Shown piece by piece: positions 22,544 through 34,781 of a stretch of 64,000 bases of DNA. The notes beneath the pieces are model-generated. The model was given only the letters and a program-made list of their open reading frames with translations, was not told where the DNA came from and did not search any database. Both the position numbers and the translations under genes were made by a program. Origin of the DNA: Crotalaria pallida (taxonomy: Eukaryota; Streptophyta; Magnoliopsida; Fabales; Fabaceae); NCBI GenBank assembly GCA_037953625.1, contig CM075651.1:136738501-136802500 (forward strand). The letters are read 5' to 3'. How positions within the stretch are numbered: position 1 is the stretch's first letter; each line of letters begins with the position of its first letter.

Positions 22544-23602
22544 CTACTCTGCAGCACTGCCAATGCCCACAACACCCTTGAGCACCTCAACTAGCTTAAG
22601 GTGTGCAGTTAGCTGAGGGAAATGACCAGTCATGTCTATGAACTCCAAAGTAGAAACCCCTTTAATTTTCTTCTCCAAGTAATGCCCTACACTGAGTGGA
22701 ACTGCTACATCATTACTTGACTGGATGATAGTGCATGGTGTCTCAACATTTTCAAGAATCTTTCTGTAGTCACTGTAAAACACAGCTTTGGCTAAGGAGG
22801 CTGCAACTTCAGCATCCATATTTTTCAAGCAGTTTTGGAATTTATCAACAGAGACAGCATCATTTGGATCCACTGCAATTGAAGGGTAGACTGAAACCCA
22901 CTTTTCATGATGAGACTCTATGGTTGAGATTAGTTGTTCAATATCTGACTTCTCAAAGCCACCTATATAATCATCTATATTTATGTACCTATATATTTAA
23001 TATCAGGATGTTAGAGAACCCAACTTCAGAGAAAGATTGTAATCTTAGATAATTTTTTGTTTTTTTTTTAAGGATAAGCTGAAACTGTTTGATCTTAAAT
23101 TTAACTTATAAGAATGAAACTATGAAGTTAAGGTAGATATTTACGGTTGCAGTACATTTAAATTAAAAAATGAGAGGATGAAGCATTAGCTAGAACATAG
23201 TAGAGGTGACAAGTGGTACCTTGGGGAAGCAGTAACAAGAATGAGCCTCTTAATGAGCTCAGGTCTTTTAGTGGAGGCAATGCAACCAATCATAGCTGAC
23301 ATGGAATGTCCAATAAAAGTGACATCTTTGAGGTTCATCTCATCCAAAAGAGTGATCAAGTCATCAGCATAAGGTTCATAGGATGTGTACTTGGCATGGT
23401 CATAAATGTTCTTATCTTTAACAGCTCCAGAAAAAGGCCAATCAAATAAAACCAGGCTGTAATTTTCAGCTAAAAGAGGAATTATTTTGTACCAGATAGA
23501 TTGGTCTGTTCCAAACCCATGGCTCAAAACTATGGTTTCGTTGCCTGAGCCTATGGTTCTAGCATTTAAAGCTGTTGATAGGCTCTTGTTTGGTGCTGCC
23601 AT
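22544..23602 (-). CDS. D14/KAI2-related (RsbQ-type) alpha/beta hydrolase, 2 exons
   Basis: The product is a small soluble alpha/beta hydrolase of the family that includes strigolactone receptor D14 and karrikin receptor KAI2. Exon 1 is 23220-23602 and exon 2 is 22544-22988, joined by a GT-AG intron inside the SPRY segment; 275 residues, close to the 265-270 usual for the family. The triad is complete: Ser100 in GHSMSAM, Asp221 in SSNDVAVP, His250 in TGHFPQL, with spacing like KAI2. LSHGFGTDQSIW supplies the oxyanion-loop region. FDWPFSGA replaces the YDNMGAG-like segment of KAI2, so this is a divergent side clade (often annotated RsbQ-like) rather than a clear D14 or KAI2 orthologue. Its substrate cannot be told from sequence. 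The start is the ATG at 23602; the open frame extends upstream only through a TTG. Confidence 0.9.
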
Positions 23603-24699
23603 GTTTGCAAAATGGTTTAATAAGAAGGGAGAAAGAAAACAGAACCGCAGGGTTTGAGACAATCAGACAATTATTTAAAGCAAAATTTGTGGTTTTGTTT
23701 GCTGCTGTCTGCTATGAATTTATAGTCCAAAAATATATGATCTCATTGAAAAATATAAGAGATTGGAATGGTTAAAACTTCATATGTCAAGTGCAATTTC
23801 ATTAGTCAGTGAGCAGACATCATGAAGTTAAAATAATAATAGTAATAATAATTGCAGTTTGACTATGTTTCTGAGACAAATTATTCTAAGATGTGTTTCG
23901 CAATAAAGGTTTCAAGAATTAAAAAACTAATCAAGCCTAGAAACTATTACTGATTTTATAATGTATATAATTTATTTCATGAGACAGGATCTGAAGAACA
24001 CCTTTTTATCCAATAGCGATATTTATACATTACTTATGTCAGTTTTCAAAAAATGAAACTAAAAAAAACTCATTTTAATAAATTGTTTTCTACAAGGAAT
24101 AAGGTTGATGTAGCAAGGAAAAAAGAAATGGCTTGGCCGGCAGATTGTTTAAATGGAGCCAACAGCAAACTTCCCAGCCGGCATGACAAAGTAAATATCA
24201 AATTCAATTCAGCCAAAGTACAAGGAAACTTAAGTTTTGTTTATTTTTATCATTATGTTAAGTTTGTGTCACATCACTTGAACATGACTTTTTTTTTTTA
24301 AAGAAACATAAATTTGACAACATAATCATATTTGATGAAAGAAAGCAACATTTACAATTAACCTGCTATCCCTATAAAACAAACATCAATAATGCAATCT
24401 GTTAAGTTAGTGTGCATCATGCATATTTGAAATTACATGTGATTCCAATTTACAGGTAACTTAAGCTCTCCAATTGGTGCCTCTCTTCTCAGCCACAACA
24501 GCCACCTCCCAACCCCACCCCGCTGCAAACTATCCCCGCCATACTACAATTTCAAATAACAATGAAGATGAACTTTGCATCACAGTCAAGTGACCTCCTC
24601 CTGCAAAGAGTAAGGTGAAATATGTTGGAGACAAGCAGGCATATGCTAAACTGTGTCAAAATGCCAGTAGTATAAACCAACTTGCTAACATTTCTTGAT
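23603..24699 (-). other. Hydrolase promoter and 3' flank of the splicing-factor gene
   Basis: This AT-rich spacer lies between two minus-strand genes. It should contain the hydrolase promoter (left part) and the 3' UTR of the CRM gene (right part). I see no further gene or mobile element. Confidence 0.5.
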
Positions 24700-27557
24700 T
24701 CACATTGTAGACTCTTTAATTTCAATGCTACATTGTGGGTTTGAAGGTTCTTCTTGATTTACATTTCCTCTCCAGAGGATTATCTGCTCATCCTTGAACA
24801 AGATAGGGACACATGGGACTAAATCCTGCAGTAGTGAAAACAATATTGAATAATTGAGCACATGCACATTTTAAATCAGCTGAAAACGGAAACATCGAAT
24901 TTTATTACTCTTTGACAAAAGACATACCCTAAGCTTGACTCCAATCCTTTTGCAATCACTTGTGCCGACATGAGTGCAGTCCAGTCTCACAACCTCCTCA
25001 ATATTAAAAGCTTCTCTTACCCTCTCCACCACGTTTACATAAACACCATTTCTAGCTGAACATGGAAATCACAACTCAGCATATGTAAGGATCCAACACT
25101 TACTAGGTCAGGATAAAAGAGTAACCTTTGTAATTCTTCAATTACAGTATTCACTTACTGAGTTTCATCAGAGGGTGTGAGTTCAATCCCTTGTTTCTCA
25201 TTTCTTTTGTTTCTTCATGAGTCAAACCCTCGATTACATTCTTCACAAGCCTGGGATATATGGGTGGATAAGGCTTCCACAGCATTAGAGGAATAACAGG
25301 ACGGTTCTTGGGATCATAATTTCGACCTCGATACAGAAGCAGTATATTTATGCTGCGGTGGATAATTTTCCCGCCAGACTTGTCCTGTAGACATAACAAT
25401 GCACACATCAGGAAAACAAATTCTGAAAGTCTGCACGAAAAAGATCAACAATTTAACAGATAAAATGCACAAGCAAAATGATTAAATTGACCTCGAGGTG
25501 GAAGCAAACATTGTCCATGTCAAGAGTAGGCACACCCAAGCATTTAATTCTCACAGCTTCAGCCTTCTTCCAATGATTATGGATGTCATCCAACATGTTG
25601 TGAGTGACTCCCCCCTTCCCTAGCCAACACAAAGATCATTAGCTACTCTCCATCAGATGTATTGACATAAACAACTATCTTTTCAATGACCTCAAATAAA
25701 AGCACAAAAATAGTACCAAATGGAAGTGAAAAAGCAAAAATTTGATATGAAGGAAAGGGAATAATGAAGAAAAATAAGTCTTTCATATAAGCCGTCAACA
25801 GAAACTGTATGCCATAAAATCCAACATCGGGCATTTCTTAATCCTTATCCTTGCAAAATAAATTGGGTTACTAACTTTGTACCCCATCTTAAGCTTGCTT
25901 TAACATGCATGGGTAATATTGATGAAGTATTGTGGTTTCGGAGTTATGATGAGGTGGTAGGCTGGTAGCAGAAAGAGTGCAAGATTGAATTTTGATGCTT
26001 TATTTTTATCTGAATTATATATACATACCGATGTTTTCTTGGTCTAGGATCACGTGTATTTTCCAGTAATCCTACTCAAGTCGGGCACGTTACACCTACT
26101 ATTTTGCCAAACAGTGTTCCTTCTAACCAACACCGAAGAATTATCTACATAAAGATCATTAGCTAGTTGCCATAAGACAATGTAAAGAAGAGTATTATCC
26201 ACCTTTCTGTTGATGATCACCGACTTCTAAGTAAAAATAATGCAAATGAAGAGTGGATAAAGTATCGACAATATCGGTACATACAAATCAAACTCTAAAA
26301 AGAATGGTAAAAAATCTTCGAAAAGCTAAATCCACTATCCTTTAAGCATTTAGTCTTTCAATATAACAATACTCCTTTTAACCTCCTACCCCGGTCTCTA
26401 CATTAATACATAACTAAAAACCAAATTCAAAATAACATGACATTTTTATAAAATTAAAAATATTCTCCATGTAATCCTATTTATAAGCCATACTTAACCA
26501 TATCACATAAACCAACGAGGGTAGTTAGATTTTTTGAAACTTTTTAAAAAAAAAAAAACTTTATTGATTACAATTTTAGCTTATTAACTTGTATTGAAAA
26601 TTTCACAATGTATTATTTCACATTAATAAACAAAGGCAAACAAAATAAAATAACAATAAATCCATCCTAGCAAAATATAGAGTGACTAATAAATAGGACC
26701 AAGAATTGTTCTAAAATATGACATATAAATAGAATAAGAGAAGGTACAGTACTCCCTCTAGTCCTATTTATAGGCATACTTAACCATATCACACGAATGG
26801 AGGGTAGTTAGGTTTCTTGAAACTTTAAAAAAATACTTCAACATTACAGTCTTACCCTCTTAACTAGTATTGGGAATTTCACAATGTATTACTTCACATT
26901 AATGGGCAAAGGGCAAATAAGAGAAAATAACAATAAAGGTCTCTTAAAAAATACAAAGTGACTTATAAATAGGACCAAAGAATGAATGTGACTTATAAGA
27001 GGGAGTATATATTACTGTGTCTAACTAAGAAAAAAATAAAAAGATGAGGCTATACCTAAATTGATTTGCCTGGCACAGTCACTGTGACGGTACCGTTCAA
27101 CGAGCTCCGCCAACGCCTCCTCCTCAAGCGGGGCTCCGAGTACCCGTTTCCGCTCCTCTTCCATCCTCACCCGGTCCACTTCCTCCCGAACCGGCGCAGT
27201 AGTCCCGGTCCATTTCCGGTCCAACCGACCCGGCCCAAATGGAGAGAATTTGGGCGATTCACGAAAGCTTATGGGTTTGACAGATGCATTATTATTCTCC
27301 GAGTAAGAGTACTTGAAATCGAATGGAAGGTCCGATTTCAGAGGAAGACGATTGATTTCTGCGTTTTCGGAGTTGTTATTGTTGTTGTTGTTGTTCTTCT
27401 TCTTCTCCGTTTTCTTGATGGTGTTGTTCGCGTTTGGCTTTGGAGAAGGGGAAAACGGCGGGTCGTATAAGTCGTCGGGGATGGAATAGCTGAGAAAGCG
27501 AGGGAGAGAGAGTGGTAAACGACGCCTTGTCGTGAGGGGGAAAAGGTGGTTCAGCAT
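24700..27557 (-). CDS. CRM-domain splicing factor, mitochondrial CAF-like, 5 exons
   Basis: The product resembles Arabidopsis mCSF1 (CRS2-associated-factor-like), which helps splice group II introns in mitochondria. Exons on the minus strand: 27056-27557, 25492-25619, 25159-25384, 24928-25055, 24700-24825; the joined frame gives 369 residues. The N terminus starts MLNHLFPL and is rich in Arg and Ser, lacking acids, as in a mitochondrial presequence. A low-complexity stretch with eight Asn residues lies near residue 60. Two CRM domains follow at about 150-245 and 255-355, each with the RNA-binding loop region (LLYRGRNY; IIIWRGN). Intron 1 (25620-27055) is long and hosts two MITEs. The start is a true ATG at 27557. 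A chloroplast CAF paralogue is the main alternative; the short presequence and overall length favour the mitochondrial type. Confidence 0.92.
26456..26720. mobile_element. Degenerate MITE in intron 1 of the CRM gene
   Basis: The stretch CTCCATGTAATCCTATTTAT to ACATATAAATAGAATAAGAG is a mutated relative of the MITE immediately to its right and shares ATACTTAACCATATCACA. Confidence 0.6.
26752..27005. mobile_element. Stowaway-like MITE in intron 1 of the CRM gene
   Basis: It has ends CTCCCTCTAGTCC and ACTTATAAGAGGGAG with TA on both sides (26750-26751 and 27006-27007). Its right end lies about 50 bases from the splice donor at 27055. Confidence 0.8.
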
Positions 27558-28409
27558 TTGGCAAAACGGTGTCGTAGAAGTAGAAGGAGTCCCGCGTAAG
27601 CTTCCTGTATGAAGAGGAAGTCTATAAGAAGACGCTATGAGACACGTGTCACACTCATAGCGTCTGTGCTAGAATTAAGTTTGTAATGTCTGTCAGATAG
27701 GTGGAAGGATTTTAGACAGCAAGAGATTATTGATATAGGATTTTGTATTTCAAAATACTCACCACTTGGAGTATTAGCTCAACCTCAATAGTTATTTAAA
27801 GGGGAGTTTTAGTAATGAGGTTGAGCTTGACTGAGCTGGTTAGATTAGAGCTATCAAAACGGACTACTTGATCGAGTTTGGACTACCCCGCATTAGGCTA
27901 GTTCGAGTTAAGATCAAAAGGTCCATTTACAAATTGAGAATATTAACATGAAACCCAAATTCATTCTACACGGACTACGAACCTTGCGGGCTAGCCAACA
28001 ACATCTTTTTAAGGTTTTATTATGCAGTTATGGATTTTTTTTTAACAAAATGGAAAAACTTTTTTAGTTTTTTAAACTTGTTTTTTTAACAATAAATCTA
28101 ATATTTCTCAAGTTCACAACAAATAACAGTAATAGATCTAATATCTCCATTCTCCAAAACTCCTAATCCACAACAATAAAATCCAAGTGTAAAAATTTAT
28201 CATGCTCCAAATGATAATATATCCATTTTGTAATTTGCAAACAAAAAATAGCATAGGTATCAGGTTCTTAAAAAATAAACGAATATGATTAAAACAGAAC
28301 AGGTATCAATTTGAAAGATTGATCTTTTTACAAGACCAAACATCAATAAAATTAACAAAAGAGTGGGTGTGCAAATAAAAGTGTTAAGTTAAATATGTAA
28401 TCCTTCTTC
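27558..28409. other. Promoter side of the CRM gene and intergenic DNA
   Basis: This is the upstream side of the minus-strand CRM gene. No TATA box can be singled out, and no further gene or clear repeat end was found. Confidence 0.45.
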
Positions 28410-28879
28410 ATGTACGAGGAAGTTGTTACTCGATTGGGAGTGTGAATGCTTGTTTCTTCCTTTGAGATATAATTGTTGCGGCAACTTCAACTATCACCCA
28501 CTCAACTTCATCCGAACGAATGGGCTTTTGCTCAGGCTTTCCCGAGCTTTTGTGCCTCGCACGAACTTCATTGTAGTGTCTCACCCTTTTCTATGGATGT
28601 TTTTGGCCAAAGTGACAATCATAGAGAAGGGAGCATATCGCCGAGTGTGGGTTTCTTTGAAGGCACGATCGCGATACGCCCTATTCAAAAATTTCTCAGA
28701 TTCTTGGAAGACCTTTAAGTCATTGTACTTCAAGTACACTTTCAATGGGGTCAGGGTTTATTGGTTTATGGATGGGGAAGACGTTCCTTGGTTCCCCTTG
28801 CTTTGGACGAAGAGCTTTTTCCCTTTTTTATACAGGTTCGAAGATGGAACTTACACTAATGCATGGCCGATCAGTGTAA
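28410..28879 (+). pseudogene. Remnant of Tat antisense ORF, gypsy-type domain
   Basis: Two plus-strand frames together cover a domain that matches the antisense ORF of the complete Tat element: LSPTQLHPNEWAF against LAPSQLHPNTWSF, then VWVSLKARSRYALF against LWVSTKARGHYGLF, and SDSWKTFKSLYFKY against TDSWKHFKPRFFKY. At least one frameshift separates them. This is the region Pfam describes as a putative gypsy-type transposon domain. It is a dead fragment, split by the LTR pieces that follow. Confidence 0.75.
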
Positions 28880-29247
28880 GTAGTTAGCTGGGTGACCATG
28901 TATTGGTCCGGGGTTTTATTTTGAGAATTATGTTGTACATAATTATTTTATCTTTTGGAAGCTAAATAACTCCAAGAATTGGTTCATATTTTTGGAAATG
29001 ATGTAATGAATGAACTATAATATATATTTTGGCCATGCTGGCCTACTGTTGGTTATATGAAAGTTTTTATACAGATTCACAGGGAAAACTAGTATTTTGG
29101 GAATGTTCCTAAAACAAAGGAAATTCCGTCCGATTTTACGGAGATTTTCATAACTAATATAATTAACTAAGTTTTAAAAAGAAATTTTCAAGTCATTAAA
29201 TCGAATTCGGGGTAATTAGTGTATTAACTAAGGCAGGGTGTTAAAAA
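28880..29247 (+). mobile_element. 3' fragment of a Tekay/Del-like LTR
   Basis: The last 230 bases align by eye with 9540-9773, sharing the GGAAATTCCGTCCG-type and GGGTAATTA segments, and end GGGTGTTAAA at 29247. Only the right part of an LTR is present, and it interrupts the antisense ORF remnant. Confidence 0.6.
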
Positions 29248-29709
29248 CGTGGCTAGAGAAACGTTGAGGTAGTTGCCCTCGAGAGAGAGCCCTCTCACCC
29301 CCAAAAAAGACAAGTGTTGAGAAAGGAAAAGATAAAATAAGGAAGTTGTTGCTGAAGATGAGGGAGAAGTAATCGAGCTACCATCGTTGGGCTCAGTGTG
29401 GGATCAACAATTAGATGTTAAGTTCCTAAAATTGATTCTCTGAGAAGCTGACGAGCATCATCTCCTCGGTTGGTCAACAAGTAGTTTGAAAAGCAAAGCC
29501 CAACTATTTATGCATCAATTGCTCTACGGTGCATTCATCGCCCAATTTTTAGTGGACCACTCAGATGACATCTACTCAGTGGTTTCCTCAATAGTGAAGG
29601 AGTCCTAGAAGGCAACTGCCACGCGACTGACCGAGCTAACTCTGCAAGTGGTTTAGCTAACCAAGAAGTCTGAAGGTTTGGGACAAGCACTTAAATAGGA
29701 AAAGAAGAC
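29248..29709 (+). pseudogene. Remnant of Tat antisense ORF, linker region
   Basis: The plus strand reads a broken frame with EVIELPSLGSVWD, a hydrophilic linker like those in Tat antisense ORFs. It is interrupted at 29709 by a solo LTR and continues at 33379. Confidence 0.5.
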
Positions 29710-32700
29710 GTAACACCCCATATTTTTAATCTCTGATTAATAAAAATTAATTATGAAGTTTGTTTATAATTAATTTCTTTGTTTTAATTTTGATTGATTA
29801 TGTAAGTGAAAATGCATGAAAATGATTTGAGAATTATTAATATGTGAAAATAATGTTTTTGCAAATTTGTCCCTGTTTTGGGACCTAGAAATTATTTTAG
29901 AAAGGTTTTGGAGGGAAAGAAAATAAAATAATTATTTTTCAAAATTTTCTCAAAATACTCGAGCTTGCAGAAAAGACTCGAGTGGATTGAACAGTGTTGC
30001 ACGAGTTAGTGCATTTTGGTGGGTCACCACCAACGAGTTCACCGTGTTGACACGAAAAAAATGTCCTTCAACACATCCCATGGCACGCGTCGATCTGCAT
30101 GGAAGCTTGAATTCACTATAAAAACCTGGTTGATGAAGAATCAAGCTCCATTTGCATGATTGATGCTCTGAAAGCTATACTTAGGGTTTCCGAATTCTTC
30201 CATTCGATTCTCCTTCTTAGTTAAGAATTGAGCTACAAATCATACACCAATACGAAGCTCACGTCTCGAGCTTTGTATAGACACCAAAATCGTGAGCTGA
30301 GAGTTTGAGTGTTAGAAGAATCGAAGCTCGAAAGTGGGGTCTGTTTGTTGTCAACTGGTTCTTGGAGCTTACTTTGATCTTTAATTGTGGTAAGCTCGTG
30401 AACCCTCTTGATTCCAAATTGGTTTTAATCTCTCATGCATGTTGCAGAGAGTAGATTCTAACCTTTTTCCCTAATTTTTGTGCATGATTACTCACTCAAA
30501 CAATTTGGTTTTTGGACTCTGCTCACACTGTTATGCACTTTGGTGGTTGAAGTGGTTTTTGGTGTTGTGGTGCTTTTCTTTGCAAAGCCTCTGTTGATTC
30601 ATGTCTGATAGGTAAGGGGAAAGTTTTCTATTCACTAGATAGAGTTTAAATTGCATGAATTTAATTAGAGAGCCACCAAGAGGCTCTAAGGGCTTAGTTT
30701 GAATAGGGAAATTGGTTTGGAGACCAACTTGTGCTCTAAAATGGTTTTGAGCTAGTTTTATATGATGCATGCAAACTACTTGGAACTTAAAATCACAATT
30801 TTAATGAGTATTTTGCAATTTGACATCTTGAGTTGTGAATTTTCCAAGTTTATGCATAATCTTGTGAATCTCTGTGATTTCTGTAATTTGACGTGTTCTA
30901 AGTGTTTGAACATGTTTAATATATGTTATATGAACTCTGTTGATCATTGAATTGGATTAGAATTGGTTAGAAATAAAAATGGTATGCTAAAGCTCAATTT
31001 TTCACTGTCCACTGTCTGTCAAGACTCGATTCTTTGACTCGAGACTCGAGTGATTTATGGTGCACCGGTGCGTCTAATGGCACCATCACTCGAGTATCTG
31101 GTCCGAGAATCGGGTATTGACTGATGCAGCAATGAAATTTATTGATGAACCACTCGAGTCTTCTGGGCTGATGAACGACTCGAGTATATCATGAATGACT
31201 CGAGTATTTTGAGAAAACCTGAAACAAGAACTTTTTGGAAATGGATGATCTACTCGAGTCTTTCCATAAACCACTCGAGAGTCTACTGGACAGTCTGAAG
31301 AACTACTCGAGTCTTGTAAGGATTACTTGAGTCTTTTTGACCAGAAAACTTAAAAATGCCATTTTTAATTCTGGACCATTTTATGTTTAAATGATAATAA
31401 TCCATATGATCAGAAACTTAAAAGGAATTGATTGATGATGGTATGAAATTATTGGATTAATAATGTGAGATATTATTAATTGAAATATACCAATCAATTC
31501 TTTTAAGACAAGAAATTGCATTCATCCTGGAGTTCGGATGGTAGATTGTTTGTCATGTTATGATTGACATGTGGAGGGCCTTTGGGAGAGCCAAATGTTA
31601 CTGCTTGCTCGATGACACATTAAGGTGGACGATGTGGGCAGTATGTGATATACTGTTGAATTGATGTTTCAACAGTGTGATGCACACAAGTGATAAGGTT
31701 TACGTTTTGGCGACGTGACGTTCATCAGACATGGTGACGTTGTTTATCACCTCTGTTGTGTATCACTAGTGATAAGGTTTACGTTTTGGCGATGTGACGT
31801 TCATCAAAAGTGGTGACGTTGTTTATCACTCCCGTTGTAAATTAAGAAGTGATAGGTTTACGTTTTGGCGACGTGACGTTCACCAGATAGTGTGACGTTG
31901 TTATCACTTTCGAGCAAGTACGCCATACGTTCTGATAACGTATTTGTTGTATTCTGGGAATACACTATTGTTATGGATGGACGTTTGTGAGGATATTTAG
32001 ATGAAGAATCTCAGAAAATGAGGAATTTCATACATCATGCCACTCATCCTTAATTAAGTTAAGGTTTGATATTAAAAATAAGTGTGAGCATCTTATTTGC
32101 ATTAAGAGTTTGTTAAGTGTTAACTGTGGATGTTAACTGATTTGAGGTTATCTGTGCATAATTATGTTGCTTAAACATTTAAACTCTATCCATTATGTGC
32201 ATAGAATTGTTTATCTCTGTGCCCTTGTAGGTGATGTCGCATTACATCCGTTGCATCGAGATTCGCCCACTTCTTAGTGGCATATGGATCTACGAGGGAG
32301 GTAGAGATTACCTTCTATCACCCTGACCCGCTGATTCGGTTTCGTCCTCGTAGATTTAGGATCCCCATCATATACACTATGCATGTACCATCCTTTTACA
32401 CTTACCATGGACCACCTCCCACACGACTAGCTTGCTCGTATCACAGTTTTCGATTCCGACCTACCCGCTCACACCCTTTTTCATCTAGAGTCGTTCGAGA
32501 GGAGACTCCCCCATATGTTCCGAGGAGTCCTATTAGGGTCTCGCCTTCACCAGACCCGGTACCCAGTGGTAGGGTACCCACTCCTTCGGATAAGATTGAG
32601 GAGGACCTTGTCGAGGACAAGAGCGGAGGCGAGCCTGTCGTGCATTCTACTGAGAGTCAGTGGAGGGACGATGATCCTTAGGTATGTGCATAGGGCAGAT

Positions 32701-33378
32701 GATGTGGGTCAGGGGTCCGGTGTAATTGCTGCTGTGGAGGAGATGCTGCTGCTGATGGTTGATGACATTTCTGGGAGACTACTGCTGCTGCTACTGGTGC
32801 TAGGTGACCAGCTCTGGAGTTGTATATTTTGATATATGTATATATTGTAGATATATCTTTTTGAGAACTCTAGAGTGATGGTCTACTTTTGATATATATT
32901 TTATGTTATGGATTTGTATTGGGGGTTGGAGACTTTTCTTGGACTATGTACCCCATGACTCTTATATATATAAAACTTATGTTTATGTTACATAGTCCTA
33001 TCATTTTCGCTCCCTCTGATAATGTTTTAAAAGAGTTCGGCTGTGATATTTTAAAAAATGGTATCAGTTCCTCAAAATGAAATCATGGATGACATCACTT
33101 AAGTTTTCATTACGTAAATACTTTATTAAAAAGGTAAATGCTATCCAGATTGTGAAATGAGTTCCTCGATAATGAAAACGCCGAATTCAATATTTTAAGT
33201 GATACGAAATCTAATCTCCAAAGCTCTCATATTTTGGGTTGTGCACCCGCTTCTTTTAGAAATGAAAAGGAAAAAAAATTTATTAACCTTATATTTTCTA
33301 TCTTTAAACAAATCCATATATTTTGAGTAATTGATAATTTATTACTCTAATTACTACTATTATATTGAGGGTGTCACG
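29710..33378 (+). mobile_element. 3.7-kb solo LTR, Ty3/gypsy Tekay/Del-like
   Basis: The LTR starts CGTAACACCCC and ends GGGTGTCACG, mutated forms of the TGTAACACC...GGTGTTACA ends of this group. Flanks are GAAGA (29705-29709) and GAAGC (33379-33383), a 5-bp target-site repeat with one change. No PBS or coding region is attached, so it is a solo LTR left by recombination. It contains an ACTCGAG-rich segment (31020-31330) and a tandem array (31689-31915). Frames at 32277-32832 are LTR sequence. Confidence 0.75.
31689..31915 (+). repeat. 79-80 bp tandem triplication with TGACG motifs
   Basis: Three units start AGTGATAAGG or AGTGATAGG at about 31689, 31768 and 31848. Each carries TTTACGTTTTGGCGAYGTGACG and a second GTGACGTTGTT. 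TGACG/ACGT cores are binding sites of plant bZIP factors, so this may be an LTR enhancer (inference). Confidence 0.8.
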
Positions 33379-33830
33379 GAAGCTGAGAGAAGATGCAGTA
33401 GATGACGCATGCATTGGGCTTTGAAAGAAGCGAAAGTTAAGGCCAAAGCGATTCAGGATGCTCTGCAAGAGTTACAAACTCTTACTGATGACAGGGGGAG
33501 TCTTTAATCGACATTAGAAAAGATGAAGGCCAAAGTTCTCAAGCACAAATGGGTAGCGGCCAAGAATTTTCTTAACTAGCAATAGGCAAATGATGATTTT
33601 GTCGTTGATGTTATAACGCAACTGCAGTTCTTGAACCCCGAGGGTCTCAGTGTCATCGGAGATGATCCTTGTCATGAAGTAGTAAATGGTTAAATGATTG
33701 ACCATCAAAACGACGGAGCTGAGGTGGATCTATCCTCTCGGATGCTGCCCAACCGCTTAGCTGAAGTGGAAGAGCCTGAGTCGTTTAATGAGGAAAGGGT
33801 CATGATATCCAACATTGATGAGTAATTGTA
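33379..33830 (+). pseudogene. Remnant of Tat antisense ORF, coiled-coil and C terminus
   Basis: The frame resumes after the solo LTR with a Lys/Gln/Glu-rich helical segment, then QLQFLNPEG and DGAEVDLSSRMLP, and ends near 33826. The C-terminal motif matches the ends of the antisense ORFs at 1640-1800 and 51044-51265. Several stops show it is dead. Confidence 0.65.
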
Positions 33831-34781
33831 ACCCCCTTGTCTTTCGTGGTTTTTTGGCGCAAGTCCCCAATACCGAGCTACTTTTGATGATGTGATGACA
33901 ACTTTTATGATTATGAAGTTCCTCTTTTCAATCAATCAATGTCTTTCTCTTTACGTCACTTTATTTGTTTGGGTTTAAGAAATCGGAACTCCATCCTTTT
34001 GCCAAGGTTGGTTGCTCGACCCGCGACTTTTTATTTTATTTGCTTTAATCAAATGTTTACTAAGGTTTCTCAACTTTTGCACTTTTTGTTGATAAGCATT
34101 TGTAAAAAGGAGCTATATATAAATATTTTTGGCCAACAAAAGATAAAAGAAAGAATGAGGTTTTTTAATATCATAAATATTTTTTTAATATTTAAAAATA
34201 TAATAAAGTACTCCTATAATATAAAAGGTTTAAAAAAAAAAAAAGAGTGTTATTAAAAATTGAATCCATGGGCAGCATCACATATTCACACGCGGGGAGT
34301 CAATCAACAAAGTGAAAAAAATAAATATCATAATTGGGAAATCGTTGAAGTAAGTATATCATAATGGTAATTAGTCCTTAAACCTCAGATTTATCCTTCA
34401 AACTCCACTCTTTTTCATAATACCAATAATACACTCCTTTTAAACCCTTATTGTACTCCCTCTTTTTTTCCACAAACCCCACACCCCACCCTCATTCTTC
34501 TTCCTTCTTCACTTTCAACTCCCTCTTCTCACTGTCATTTTCACCGTCGCTGCCTCAAGGCATGCACGTTCTTCTTCTTCTTCCCTCCATTACCGTTTTT
34601 CTTCTTTGTGGGTTTTTGTTTTTTTTTTATTTGATGTAGGAGGGTTTGGTTTAGGTTTTATTTTTTGCTTTTAGGGTTTTGTTCTTTTTCATTACTATAG
34701 TTTTAGAGTTTATTTTTATTGTTGTTGTGTTGTTTTTCAAATTCGTCATTGTTGTGTTGAAGGTATGCAGTCGCTGCAACT
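33831..34781. other. Intergenic DNA, edge of a possible CACTA-type element
   Basis: This is AT-rich sequence with a CT-rich leader-like part at 34440-34620. The motif TCCTTCAAACTCC near 34395 is roughly mirrored near 35270-35320 (GGGGTTTGGGGGATAATAATGGAG), which may mark the ends of a larger element. No gene is supported. Confidence 0.3.

Noticed and set aside
23603..23662. N-terminal extension of the hydrolase
   Set aside because: The upstream in-frame start would be TTG; the ATG at 23602 gives a normal family length.
27066..27470. 134-residue plus-strand frame
   Set aside because: Shadow of exon 1 of the minus-strand CRM gene, which has clear splice sites and domains.
32277..32832. Frames of 134 and 105 residues
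   Set aside because: They lie inside the solo LTR at 29710-33378 and encode low-complexity Arg/Pro/Ser peptides.
28410..33830. A host gene with a very long intron
   Set aside because: The pieces match the Tat antisense ORF, contain stops and frameshifts, and the gap is an LTR with target-site repeats rather than an intron.
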